From: Pseudolysinimonas yzui
GTDB taxonomy: Bacteria > Actinomycetota > Actinomycetes > Actinomycetales > Microbacteriaceae
Assembly: GCF_014653215.1 (NCBI RefSeq)
Contig: NZ_BNAI01000003.1
Coordinates: forward strand, 287,066-351,065
DNA length: 64,000 bases
Direction of reading: 5' to 3'
Below the pieces are notes generated by a model that saw nothing but the letters and a program-made list of their open reading frames with translations, ran no database searches and was not told where the DNA came from. Every line of letters starts with the position of its first letter. The stretch's first letter is position 1. The position numbers were made by a program, and so were the translations under genes. Positions 51,995-60,044 of the stretch are shown here, piece by piece.

Positions 51995-53550
51995 GTCGCA
52001 GCTGCCTCGATCTCGATACGCGGGAAGAGCGGATCGAGCGACGCCACCGTTCCCCCGCCCGGGCGGTCCCAGGCACGGTCGACGCGCTGCTCGAGCAGCG
52101 CCCCGGACTCGCCGAGCGCCGCCCAGAGCTTCGCCGTCGCCTGGGGCATGACGGGCGAGTACAGCACCGCGAGGGTGCCGACCCCGTGCGCCAGCGTCGC
52201 GAGCACCTGGTCGAGGCGCTCGGCCTGGGCCTCGTCCTTGGCGAGCACCCACGGCGCCTGCTCGGTCACGTACCCGTTGAGCGCATCGACGAGGGAGCCG
52301 ATCGCGGCGATCGCCTCATGGATCGCGAGCTCACCGATTGCCGCATGGGCGGCATCCGTCACGTTCTTCTCGAGGTCGGTGATGGCGACATCCCGGGGGG
52401 CATCGGGAACGACCCCGCCGCGGTACTTCTCGAGCATCGCGATGACCCGTGACGCGAGGTTTCCGAAACCGTTCGCGAGTTCCGCCTGGTAGCGCGCCGA
52501 CAGGTCCTCCCACGAGAACGAGCCGTCCTGCCCGAAGGTGATCGCCGAGAGGAAGTAGTAGCGGAAGGCGTCGGATCCGAAGACATCCGTGATCTGATGC
52601 GGCGCGATGCCGGTGAGCTTCGACTTCGACATCTTCTCGCCGCCGACGAGCAGCCAGCCGTGCCCGAAGACGCGCGCCGGCACCGGCAGGCCCGCGGCCA
52701 TGAGCATCGCCGGCCAGATGACGGCGTGGAACCGGGCGATGTCCTTGCCGACGATGTGCACGGCGGGCCAGCGGCGGCGGAAGGTCTCGGTGTCGGCGCC
52801 CCAGCCGACGGCGGTCGCGTAGTTGAGCAGCGCGTCGAACCAGACGTAGACGACGTGTGTCGGATCCCACGGCACCTTGATGCCCCAGTCGAAACTCGAC
52901 CGCGAGATCGACAGGTCTTCGAGCCCCTGTTTGACGAACTGGATGATCTCGTTGCGCACGCTGTCGGGCTGCACGAAGTCGGGCTGCTCCTCGTAGAGCC
53001 GCAGCAGGGCATCCCCGAAGTCGCTCATGCGGAAGAAGTAGTTCTTCTCGCTGAGGATCTCGACCGGCCGGGAGTGGATCTTGCAGACGTACTGGCCGGC
53101 GAACTCGCCCTCCTCAGGCAGGTCGAGGTCGTCGAGCTGCTTGTACTCCTCGCAGCCGACGCAGTAGTACCCCTCGTACTCGCCCTCGTAGATGTGGCCC
53201 TCGTCGTAGAGCTGCTGCAGGAACTTCGCGACGGCGGTCTCGTGCCGCTCGTCGGTGGTGCGGATGAAGTCGTCGTTCGCGATGTCGAGGGTGTCGAGCA
53301 CGGGGAGCCAGGCCTCCGCGACGAGCTTGTCGGCCCAGGCCTTCGGACTCACGCCGTTGGCGGCGGCGGTGCGCTCGATCTTCTGCCCGTGCTCGTCGGT
53401 TCCGGTGAGCAGCCAGGTGTCGTCGCCCGCCTGCCGGTGCCAGCGCGCGAGCACGTCCGCCGCGACCTCCGTGTACGCGTGCCCGATGTGGGGCACGTCG
53501 TTGACGTAGAAGATCGGCGTCGTGATGTAGAACCGGCCGGGCTGAGACAC
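51991..53550 (-). CDS. metG: Methionyl-tRNA synthetase
   Basis: 519 aa class I synthetase. ATP motif HIGH in VPHIGHAYTEV, KMSKS in GEKMSKSKLTG, and zinc-type CVGCEEYK with C-terminal partner segment. No C-terminal EMAP/tRNA-binding domain, as in the shorter bacterial form. GTG at 53550 follows a TAGGCT -10 (53563-53558) by 7 nt, so the message is probably leaderless. Confidence 0.96.
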   Translation of the reverse strand: MSQPGRFYITTPIFYVNDVPHIGHAYTEVAADVLARWHRQAGDDTWLLTGTDEHGQKIERTAAANGVSPKAWADKLVAEAWLPVLDTLDIANDDFIRTTDERHETAVAKFLQQLYDEGHIYEGEYEGYYCVGCEEYKQLDDLDLPEEGEFAGQYVCKIHSRPVEILSEKNYFFRMSDFGDALLRLYEEQPDFVQPDSVRNEIIQFVKQGLEDLSISRSSFDWGIKVPWDPTHVVYVWFDALLNYATAVGWGADTETFRRRWPAVHIVGKDIARFHAVIWPAMLMAAGLPVPARVFGHGWLLVGGEKMSKSKLTGIAPHQITDVFGSDAFRYYFLSAITFGQDGSFSWEDLSARYQAELANGFGNLASRVIAMLEKYRGGVVPDAPRDVAITDLEKNVTDAAHAAIGELAIHEAIAAIGSLVDALNGYVTEQAPWVLAKDEAQAERLDQVLATLAHGVGTLAVLYSPVMPQATAKLWAALGESGALLEQRVDRAWDRPGGGTVASLDPLFPRIEIEAAAT

Positions 53551-53557
53551 GTGCTTC

Positions 53558-53563
53558 AGCCTA
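53558..53563 (-). promoter_or_regulatory. Leaderless promoter -10 (TAGGCT) of metG
   Basis: TAGGCT ends 7 nt before the GTG at 53550; same hexamer and spacing as at the OleA-like gene. Confidence 0.55.
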
Positions 53564-53583
53564 GCTTTCGCGCCCGCGTGTTA

Positions 53584-53642
53584 CTGAGGCGTCGAAAAGG
53601 GTCGCTCTGAAGCCAAGGATCCGACCACTTTCGACGCCTCAG
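53584..53642. repeat. Long imperfect hairpin overlapping the rsmI stop codon
   Basis: CTGAGGCGTCGAAA (53584-53597) pairs perfectly with TTTCGACGCCTCAG (53629-53642); after two mismatches GGTCG/CGACC extends the stem, leaving a 17-nt loop. The rsmI TGA (53641-53639) is inside one arm. There is no T-run. It separates rsmI from the metG promoter and could be a terminator/processing element or a member of another repeat family. Confidence 0.6.
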
Positions 53643-54460
53643 GAACCCTTCGCGCGGATGGCCGCCTCGTACAGGTCACGTGAGGACAGGCCCGTGGCGG
53701 CGGCGACATCGGCGGCGGCCTCTTTCAGGCGGATGCCGTCGGCCGCCAGCTCGAGGACCGTCGCGACCGCGGCATCCCGGCTCATCGTCGCGGCGGCGGC
53801 GGGAGCGCCCTCGACGACGATGACGATCTCGCCGCGTGCGCCGTCGGCGTAGCGTTCGGCGAGTTCGGCGAGCGTGCTGCGGGCGACCTCTTCGTACAGC
53901 TTGGTCAGCTCGCGGCAGACGGCGGCCCGGCGGTCGGCGCCGAACACCGTCGCGAGGTCGGCGAGGGCGTCGCCGATGCGATGCGGCGACTCGAAGAAGA
54001 CGAGGGTGCGGGTCTCGGTGGCGAGCGGGGCGAGCGCGGCGACGCGGCCCTTGCGCGGCAGGAAGCCCTCGAAGGCGAAACGGTCGGTCGGCAGGCCGGA
54101 GAGGGCGAGGGCCGTCAGCACGGCACTCGGCCCGGGCAGGGCGGTCACCTGCACCCCCGCGTCGATCGCGGCGGCGACGAGCGCGTAGCCGGGGTCGCTC
54201 ACGGTCGGCATGCCGGCATCCGACAGCACGAGAACATCCTCGGTGCGGGCGAGTTCGACGAGTTCGGCGGCGCGCTCCCGTTCGTTGTGCTCGTGCAGCG
54301 CGACCAGCTTCGGCCGGTTCTCGATGCCGAGCCCGCGCAGCAACTGCACCGTCACCCGGGTGTCCTCGGCGGCGATCGTGCCGACGCGTTCCAGCGTCTC
54401 CACGAGCCGCCGTGACGCGTCGCCGAGGTTGCCGATCGGCGTCGCCCCGAGAATGATCAC
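53639..54460 (-). CDS. rsmI: 16S rRNA (cytidine1402-2'-O)-methyltransferase
   Basis: 273 aa. SAM-dependent fold with ATPIGNLGDASRRLVETL, AAEDTR, SDAGMPTVSDPGY and ALPGPSAVLTAL. It 2'-O-methylates C1402 of 16S rRNA. GTG at 54460 with AGAGG about 9 nt upstream. Adjacent to metG as in other actinobacteria and divergent from the mannosyltransferase with only 30 bp between the two starts. Confidence 0.94.
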   Translation of the reverse strand: MIILGATPIGNLGDASRRLVETLERVGTIAAEDTRVTVQLLRGLGIENRPKLVALHEHNERERAAELVELARTEDVLVLSDAGMPTVSDPGYALVAAAIDAGVQVTALPGPSAVLTALALSGLPTDRFAFEGFLPRKGRVAALAPLATETRTLVFFESPHRIGDALADLATVFGADRRAAVCRELTKLYEEVARSTLAELAERYADGARGEIVIVVEGAPAAAATMSRDAAVATVLELAADGIRLKEAAADVAAATGLSSRDLYEAAIRAKGS

Positions 54461-54478
54461 GCCCCATCCTCTCGCGCA

Positions 54479-54484
54479 TACGAT
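54479..54484 (+). promoter_or_regulatory. Leaderless promoter -10 (TACGAT) of the mannosyltransferase
   Basis: TACGAT ends exactly 6 nt before the GTG at 54491; no Shine-Dalgarno is present. Confidence 0.55.
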
Positions 54485-54490
54485 TCTGGG

Positions 54491-56047
54491 GTGACGCAAC
54501 TCGAGCTGCCGGGATCGCGGCTCGACGACTGGTGGACCCGGGTGCAGAGCACGGAGGCCGCGCGACGCGCGTGGCGCTGGGGCGGGCCAGCCGTCGTCAC
54601 CGCGGTGGCCGCGGCGACGCGGCTGATCGGGCTCGGGCATCCCGGGTCGCTCGTGTTCGACGAGACCTACTACGTGAAGGATGCCTACACCCTCTCGCAG
54701 CTCGGTTACGAGGGCAGCTGGCCGGCCGACGCGAACACCGCGTTCAACGCCGGCGACCCGTCGGGGTACCTCAGCGGGGCGTCGTTCGTCGCGCATCCCC
54801 CGGTCGGCAAGTGGATCATCGCCGCCGGGATGGCGCTGTTCGGCGCCGACGATCCGTTCGGCTGGCGCGTCTCGGTCGCGATCGTCGGCATCCTGCTCGT
54901 CGTGCTCACAATGGGCGTCGCGCACCTGCTGTTCGCCCGCCCCCTGCTCACGGTGATCGCCGGCGGGCTGCTGGCGATCGACGGCAACGCGATCGTGCTG
55001 AGCCGGGTCGCGCTGCTCGACACGATGCTCGCCTTCTTCGCCCTGCTCGGCGTGCTGTTCGTGGTGCTCGACCGGGGGTTCGCGAAACGTCGGCTCGCCG
55101 CCCACGTCGCCGCTCGCGGCACGACGGGCTGGGGCCCGGCCCTCTTCTGGCGGCCGTGGCTGCTGGCGGCATCGATCGCCTTCGGCCTCGCGACGGGGGT
55201 GAAGTGGAGCGGCCTCTACTTCCTCGCGATCTTCGGCGTCTACGTCGTGGTGGGCGAACTGCTGCTGCGCCGGCAGGCAGGCATCGAGTTCTGGGCGACC
55301 GGCGGCATCCTCAAACAGGCGCCGGTGACCTTCCTGCTGCTGGTGCCGCTCGCCGCGGCCGTGTACCTCGTCTCATGGACGGGCTGGTTCGTCACCGACG
55401 GCGGCTACCACCGGCACTGGGTCGAGGGCGGCGGTGAGGCGTGGACCGGGGGGCTGGCCTGGGTGCCGACCGCGTTCCAGAACTGGTGGCACTACGAAGC
55501 CGCCGTGTACACGTATCACGTCGGCGAGAGCAGCCCGCACGGCTACCAGTCGAACCCGCTCACCTGGCTGTTCCTGGTGCGGCCGACGAGCATGTTCTAC
55601 CAGGGCTTCTCCGACGGCAGCGTGCAGACGATCCTCGACATCGCCAACCCGCTCATCTGGTGGGCGGCGACTGCGGCGGCCTTCTGGCTCGTCGTTCGCG
55701 TGGTGCAGCGCCTGCGGCGGCGGGAACCCGTCGCGACCGAGGCGCTCATCCTCACCGGCATCGCCGCGGGCTACCTGCCGTGGCTGCTCTACCTCCACCG
55801 CACGGTGTTCAGCTTCTACACGATCGCGTTCGAGCCCTACCTGATCCTCGCGCTCACCGCCGCCCTCGGGATGCTGCTGGGCACCGCCGCCGACCCCGAA
55901 TCACGACGCACGGTCGGCATCCGCGCGGTCGGCGTCTTCCTCGGCGTCTGCGTCCTGCTGAGCCTGTTCTTCCTGCCGATCTGGACCGGGATGTCGGTGC
56001 CCGACTGGTTCTTCCGCATCCACCTGTGGCTGCCGTCGTGGTTGTGA
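54491..56047 (+). CDS. Protein O-mannosyltransferase (GT39, Pmt type)
   Basis: 518 aa integral membrane GT-C enzyme with about ten spans. The first extracytoplasmic loop carries the catalytic acidic pair in LVFDETYYVKDAYTL, and the C-terminal PMT region has RTVFSFYTIAFEPYL. It transfers mannose from polyprenyl-phosphate-mannose to Ser/Thr of secreted proteins. The two membrane proteins encoded directly downstream have Thr/Pro-rich stalks and are natural candidate substrates, which is inference. Confidence 0.93.
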   Translation: MTQLELPGSRLDDWWTRVQSTEAARRAWRWGGPAVVTAVAAATRLIGLGHPGSLVFDETYYVKDAYTLSQLGYEGSWPADANTAFNAGDPSGYLSGASFVAHPPVGKWIIAAGMALFGADDPFGWRVSVAIVGILLVVLTMGVAHLLFARPLLTVIAGGLLAIDGNAIVLSRVALLDTMLAFFALLGVLFVVLDRGFAKRRLAAHVAARGTTGWGPALFWRPWLLAASIAFGLATGVKWSGLYFLAIFGVYVVVGELLLRRQAGIEFWATGGILKQAPVTFLLLVPLAAAVYLVSWTGWFVTDGGYHRHWVEGGGEAWTGGLAWVPTAFQNWWHYEAAVYTYHVGESSPHGYQSNPLTWLFLVRPTSMFYQGFSDGSVQTILDIANPLIWWAATAAAFWLVVRVVQRLRRREPVATEALILTGIAAGYLPWLLYLHRTVFSFYTIAFEPYLILALTAALGMLLGTAADPESRRTVGIRAVGVFLGVCVLLSLFFLPIWTGMSVPDWFFRIHLWLPSWL

Positions 56048-56123
56048 GAATCCTGTAACACGCCTGGAACTTGACACGTCCTAGACTCTCGGGCGGGGGG
56101 ACCAGCTCGAGACAGGACCCCCG

Positions 56124-59100
56124 ATGTCGCGCCGCCGCACCCTTGCCGGCCTTACGGCCCTCACTGCCCTCACCGGAACGCTCGTGTTCGCCGGCGCCAT
56201 CGCCGCGAACGCGGATGGCGGCCTCGAGTTCGCCCCCGCTCTCGAGAACCTCAACACCCCGTGGACGAACTCGGGTTTCGAGTTCTCGGGCACCTCGACC
56301 AACGGCGGCGACCCGACGGTGACGGTGTGGGATGACGACGGGGAAACGCAGCTGTGCTCCGCGCCGGTCGTGGCGAACGCCTGGTCGTGCACGACGGCGA
56401 ACCCGCTGCCGGTCGGCCCGCACTCGTACACGGCGACCCAGGCCATTCCCGACCTCCCCCCGGTTCAGGACGTCGTCGCGATCTACGTCATCCCTTCCGC
56501 CCCGACGTACGACAACGCCAACCCCTACGTGATCGACGAAGATGCCGAGGCCTTCTTCTCCGGCGACACCTCCGCGCCGGACTCGGTCATCCAGGTGACC
56601 GTCGACGGGATCACCCCGTCGTGCACGACCCCGAACATCCCGGCCCCGGGCGACTGGTCCTGCTCGTTCTCGACCGCCGGGGTCGCTCCAGGCGAATACA
56701 CGATGCGGGTGCGGCAGACCACCGGGCCGTACTGGAGCGAAGCATCGGGTCCGCTGATCATCACCGACACCGTCGACTTCTTCATCACGTCGCCGGTGAC
56801 GGCGCTCGCGGGTTCGGGCTTCACCATCTCGGGTACCGCCGACTCCGACGACACCTCCGCCATCGACGTGCGTCTCGGCACCGAGGTCACCGGCGACCTG
56901 CTCTGCTCGGCGACGTGGGAGGCGGGCGCCTGGTCGTGCGACGCCTCCCCCCTCACCCCGGGTGACTACGCCCTCACCGCCTGGCAGGCCACGCGCACCT
57001 CACCCACCGTGCCGCTCAGCGTGCTGGTTCCCGCACCCGAACTCGACGTCCCGCTGAACTGGACGATCGACGCCGGCGACGACGCCGCCTACTCCGGCCT
57101 CACCACCTACCCGAACGTCGACGTGCTGATCGACGTCGAAGGGTGGGGCTTCTGTCAGACGGACGGGCCCTTCGCGACTCCCGGCACGGCGTGGCAGTGC
57201 CCGATCTCGGCACCGCCGGTGGGCAGCTACGCCGTCTCGATCCGCCAGTTCATCTCCGGCTCACCGAGCCAGACCCTCGAAGGCACGCTGACGGTGCAGC
57301 CCGCGCTGCAGATCACCGTCCCCGGCGGCGATGTCGTCTGGACCGCGGGCGACTTCCTCGCCGTGTCGGGCACCTCGCCCTCGAACGATCAGATCGACGT
57401 CTCCCTCGACGGCGACTTCGGCACCCCGGTGTGCACGATCGCGGCACCCGTCCCCACCGACTGGACCTGCCCGGGGATCGCCGTCGACCCCGGCCCCCAC
57501 ACGTTGACGGCCAGCCAGTACCTGCAGAACGACGAGGTCGTCGCCTTCGACGTGCTGCTGCCGGCCCCCGACCTTCCGGGTACCTTCAGCTTCGAACCGG
57601 GCACGGCGAATGCCACCGTCGCCGGCACGCGCGCCTACGACGCCTCGACCCGGGTGACCGTTTTCGAGGACTACGGGGAGGGCGTCGGGCCCGAGCTGGC
57701 GACCACCACCTGCCCGCAGGGTCTCGCCGGCACCTTCACCTGCGTGCTCGACCTGTCGTCGCTCGCCGTCGGCACCTACATCGTGCGCGTCGAACACTTC
57801 CTGCCCGGTCAGCCCGAAGTACTCGCGGAGTACTCCGAGACCTACCTCTCCATCGAGTCGGGCGACTACACCGGCCCGGTTCTCGGTTGCACGTTCCAGC
57901 CGAGCGGCGTGACGATCTCTGCGGCGGCGCCGACGAACATCGGGATCTACACCCTCGTCCCCTCGATCGACGACGCCGGCTGGGCGCTGGCCGCACAGGG
58001 GTACTGCGGCGGAAGCGCCGGATACCGCGACGACTCCGTCGACCTCTGGGATGACACGCCCCTCGGCGGTGAGGGCGGAGCCGGCTGCACGACCGCGGGC
58101 TGTGTGCTGACCGACCTGGCGCCGGGGATCTACGAGGTCTACTACTCCGGCGCCGAGGGTGAGACGGAGGGCACCGGCTCGTTCGACTACCTGTTCCGCG
58201 TGCCCGAGACCCCCACCGCCGTCGCGGCGAGCGCGGGCAACTCGGTCGCCCTCTCCGGCGCCGCCACGGCCGGTGATCTCGTCCGCGTCGTCGGCGGATC
58301 GGGCGCGACCCTGTGTCAGACGACGGCGAACGGCGCCGGCGCCTGGGCGTGCGGGTTCGCCGCCTCGACCGAGACCAGCGCCCGCGCGATCAGCGTCGAT
58401 CCCCAGTCCGGCGGTCTGTCGGCCTACTCGGCGAGCCACAGCATCCCGGTCTTCGTCGCGCCGGTCACGCCGCCGGTCACGCCGGTGACGCCCGGGCCGC
58501 AGCTCCCCACGCTCGTGCAGTGGCTGCTGAACTTCGACGGCGACCTGATGAACCTGAAGCCCGGCGACACCTTCTCGATGACGATCGAGGGGATGCCGGC
58601 CGGCTGGGGCATCGAGGTCGTCATCCACTCGACGCCCCGCAGCCTCGGCACCGCGGTTGCGACGGGGGGCCCGCAGACGCTGGAGTTCACGGTGCCCGAC
58701 GACATCGAGTCGGGCGATCACCGCATCGAGGTCATCGCCACGACCCCGCTCGGCACGAGCTACTACGAGAACGTCGACGCCCGAGTGATCGGCGGCGTCG
58801 ACCCCGTCGCGGAGGACGAACCGGAGGAGGCGACCGACGGCTCGACCTCGACCGGTTCCGGTGGTCCCGGCACGGGCGACCGCAGCAACCCGGCGGCCCC
58901 GAGCGCGCTCACCGATTCGATCGCGCCGCTCGCGCAGATCGTCGACAACCCGGTGACGATCGCGATCGCGGGCGGCCTCGCCCTCGCCCTGCTCTTCCTC
59001 GTCGCCCTGCCGACGGAGTTGCTCAACTCGTCGCTGTCGTCGAACAGCTCGCGTCTCGGGCGGGTCTACGGCACCGTCGACCGGGCGATGACGCGGGCGC

Positions 59101-59879
59101 AGGACTGGCTCATCCGATTCACCCGCTCGCGGGCGATCGCCGCCGGGCTGCTCGTCGTGCTGGTGGCGATCATCTACGGCTTCGTCGACCCGGGTTTCGG
59201 GTTCGACATCGTGTCGCTACGGCTCGTGCTGTCGCTCGGGATCGCCTTCTTCCTGCTGAGCTTCGTGGCGTCGTGGATCTCCGGTCTCATCATCCGGAGG
59301 GCGTGGGGCGCGATCGGCGTCGTCGCGATGCAGCCGACGATCATCCTGTTCGCCGTCGTCGGTGTCATCGTCGCGCGCATCCTCGAGTTCTCGCCCGGCT
59401 TCCTCGTCGGCGTCGCGATCGGGCTCGAGCTGCTGCAGGCGAGCAAGCAGGTGAGCGCGCGCGCCGTCTTCGTGCAGATCGGCGTCGTGACCGGGCTCGC
59501 CCTGGCGGCGTGGATCGTCTATTCGCTCTTCACCCCCGGCAACGACTTCGCCGGGATGCTGGTCGAGGACACCATGGTCGCGGTGACCGCCGAGGGACTC
59601 ACCGGTGCGCTGATCGCGGTGTTCCCGCTCAAGTTCCTCGACGGACGCGAACTCTGGGAGGTGTCGAAGCGGCTCTGGGTCGGTGCCTTCCTGCTGGTGG
59701 CGGTCGCCTTCGCGCTGCTCGTGCTGCCGACGGCGATCGCGGGCACGGATGTCGCCGACTACGGCGTCTGGCTGCTCGTCTTCGCGGTGTTCGGTGGGCT
59801 GTCGCTCGCCGTGTGGCTGATCTTCGTCCGCGCCGATAAGCGGGCAGCCGTAGCCGAGAAGGAGGATGTCGACGCGTAG
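56124..59879 (+). CDS. Large secreted/membrane protein with Ig-like repeats and a C-terminal multi-span domain
   Basis: 1251 aa, not a family I can name. Signal peptide to about residue 31, then roughly eight 85-100-residue beta modules (about 34-778), most with a C...WxC cysteine pair such as WSC, WQC or WTC. A Pro/Thr linker (779-796), a further beta domain, a Glu/Gly/Ser linker, then a domain of about eight membrane spans (940-1235). Its IVARILEFSPGFLVG and LKFLDGRELWEVSKRLW segments recur in the next gene's product. Probably a surface adhesin or sensor anchored by the membrane domain. ATG 56124 with AGGA about 7 nt upstream. Confidence 0.8.
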   Translation: MSRRRTLAGLTALTALTGTLVFAGAIAANADGGLEFAPALENLNTPWTNSGFEFSGTSTNGGDPTVTVWDDDGETQLCSAPVVANAWSCTTANPLPVGPHSYTATQAIPDLPPVQDVVAIYVIPSAPTYDNANPYVIDEDAEAFFSGDTSAPDSVIQVTVDGITPSCTTPNIPAPGDWSCSFSTAGVAPGEYTMRVRQTTGPYWSEASGPLIITDTVDFFITSPVTALAGSGFTISGTADSDDTSAIDVRLGTEVTGDLLCSATWEAGAWSCDASPLTPGDYALTAWQATRTSPTVPLSVLVPAPELDVPLNWTIDAGDDAAYSGLTTYPNVDVLIDVEGWGFCQTDGPFATPGTAWQCPISAPPVGSYAVSIRQFISGSPSQTLEGTLTVQPALQITVPGGDVVWTAGDFLAVSGTSPSNDQIDVSLDGDFGTPVCTIAAPVPTDWTCPGIAVDPGPHTLTASQYLQNDEVVAFDVLLPAPDLPGTFSFEPGTANATVAGTRAYDASTRVTVFEDYGEGVGPELATTTCPQGLAGTFTCVLDLSSLAVGTYIVRVEHFLPGQPEVLAEYSETYLSIESGDYTGPVLGCTFQPSGVTISAAAPTNIGIYTLVPSIDDAGWALAAQGYCGGSAGYRDDSVDLWDDTPLGGEGGAGCTTAGCVLTDLAPGIYEVYYSGAEGETEGTGSFDYLFRVPETPTAVAASAGNSVALSGAATAGDLVRVVGGSGATLCQTTANGAGAWACGFAASTETSARAISVDPQSGGLSAYSASHSIPVFVAPVTPPVTPVTPGPQLPTLVQWLLNFDGDLMNLKPGDTFSMTIEGMPAGWGIEVVIHSTPRSLGTAVATGGPQTLEFTVPDDIESGDHRIEVIATTPLGTSYYENVDARVIGGVDPVAEDEPEEATDGSTSTGSGGPGTGDRSNPAAPSALTDSIAPLAQIVDNPVTIAIAGGLALALLFLVALPTELLNSSLSSNSSRLGRVYGTVDRAMTRAQDWLIRFTRSRAIAAGLLVVLVAIIYGFVDPGFGFDIVSLRLVLSLGIAFFLLSFVASWISGLIIRRAWGAIGVVAMQPTIILFAVVGVIVARILEFSPGFLVGVAIGLELLQASKQVSARAVFVQIGVVTGLALAAWIVYSLFTPGNDFAGMLVEDTMVAVTAEGLTGALIAVFPLKFLDGRELWEVSKRLWVGAFLLVAVAFALLVLPTAIAGTDVADYGVWLLVFAVFGGLSLAVWLIFVRADKRAAVAEKEDVDA

Positions 59880-59891
59880 CGGGTGATCGGC

Positions 59892-59911
59892 GGGTGAGAG
59901 AACTCTCACCC
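59892..59911. terminator. Hairpin after the Ig-repeat gene
   Basis: GGGTGAGAG (59892-59900) and CTCTCACCC (59903-59911) are perfect arms with only AA between; an 8-bp stem with a GAAC loop is realistic. No T-run follows, so terminator function is tentative. It lies 13 nt after the stop. Confidence 0.4.
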
Positions 59912-60044
59912 CCGCGAAACACTGCGCTAACACGGGGCCGCCAAGATGAGGACACCCCGTTTTTCCCGCGGAGCGTTTCTGCTTACCCCAGGCGCGTGCC
60001 GCGTCCCCTTTCATCGCGTTACCCCAACCCGCATTGGACCCGAC

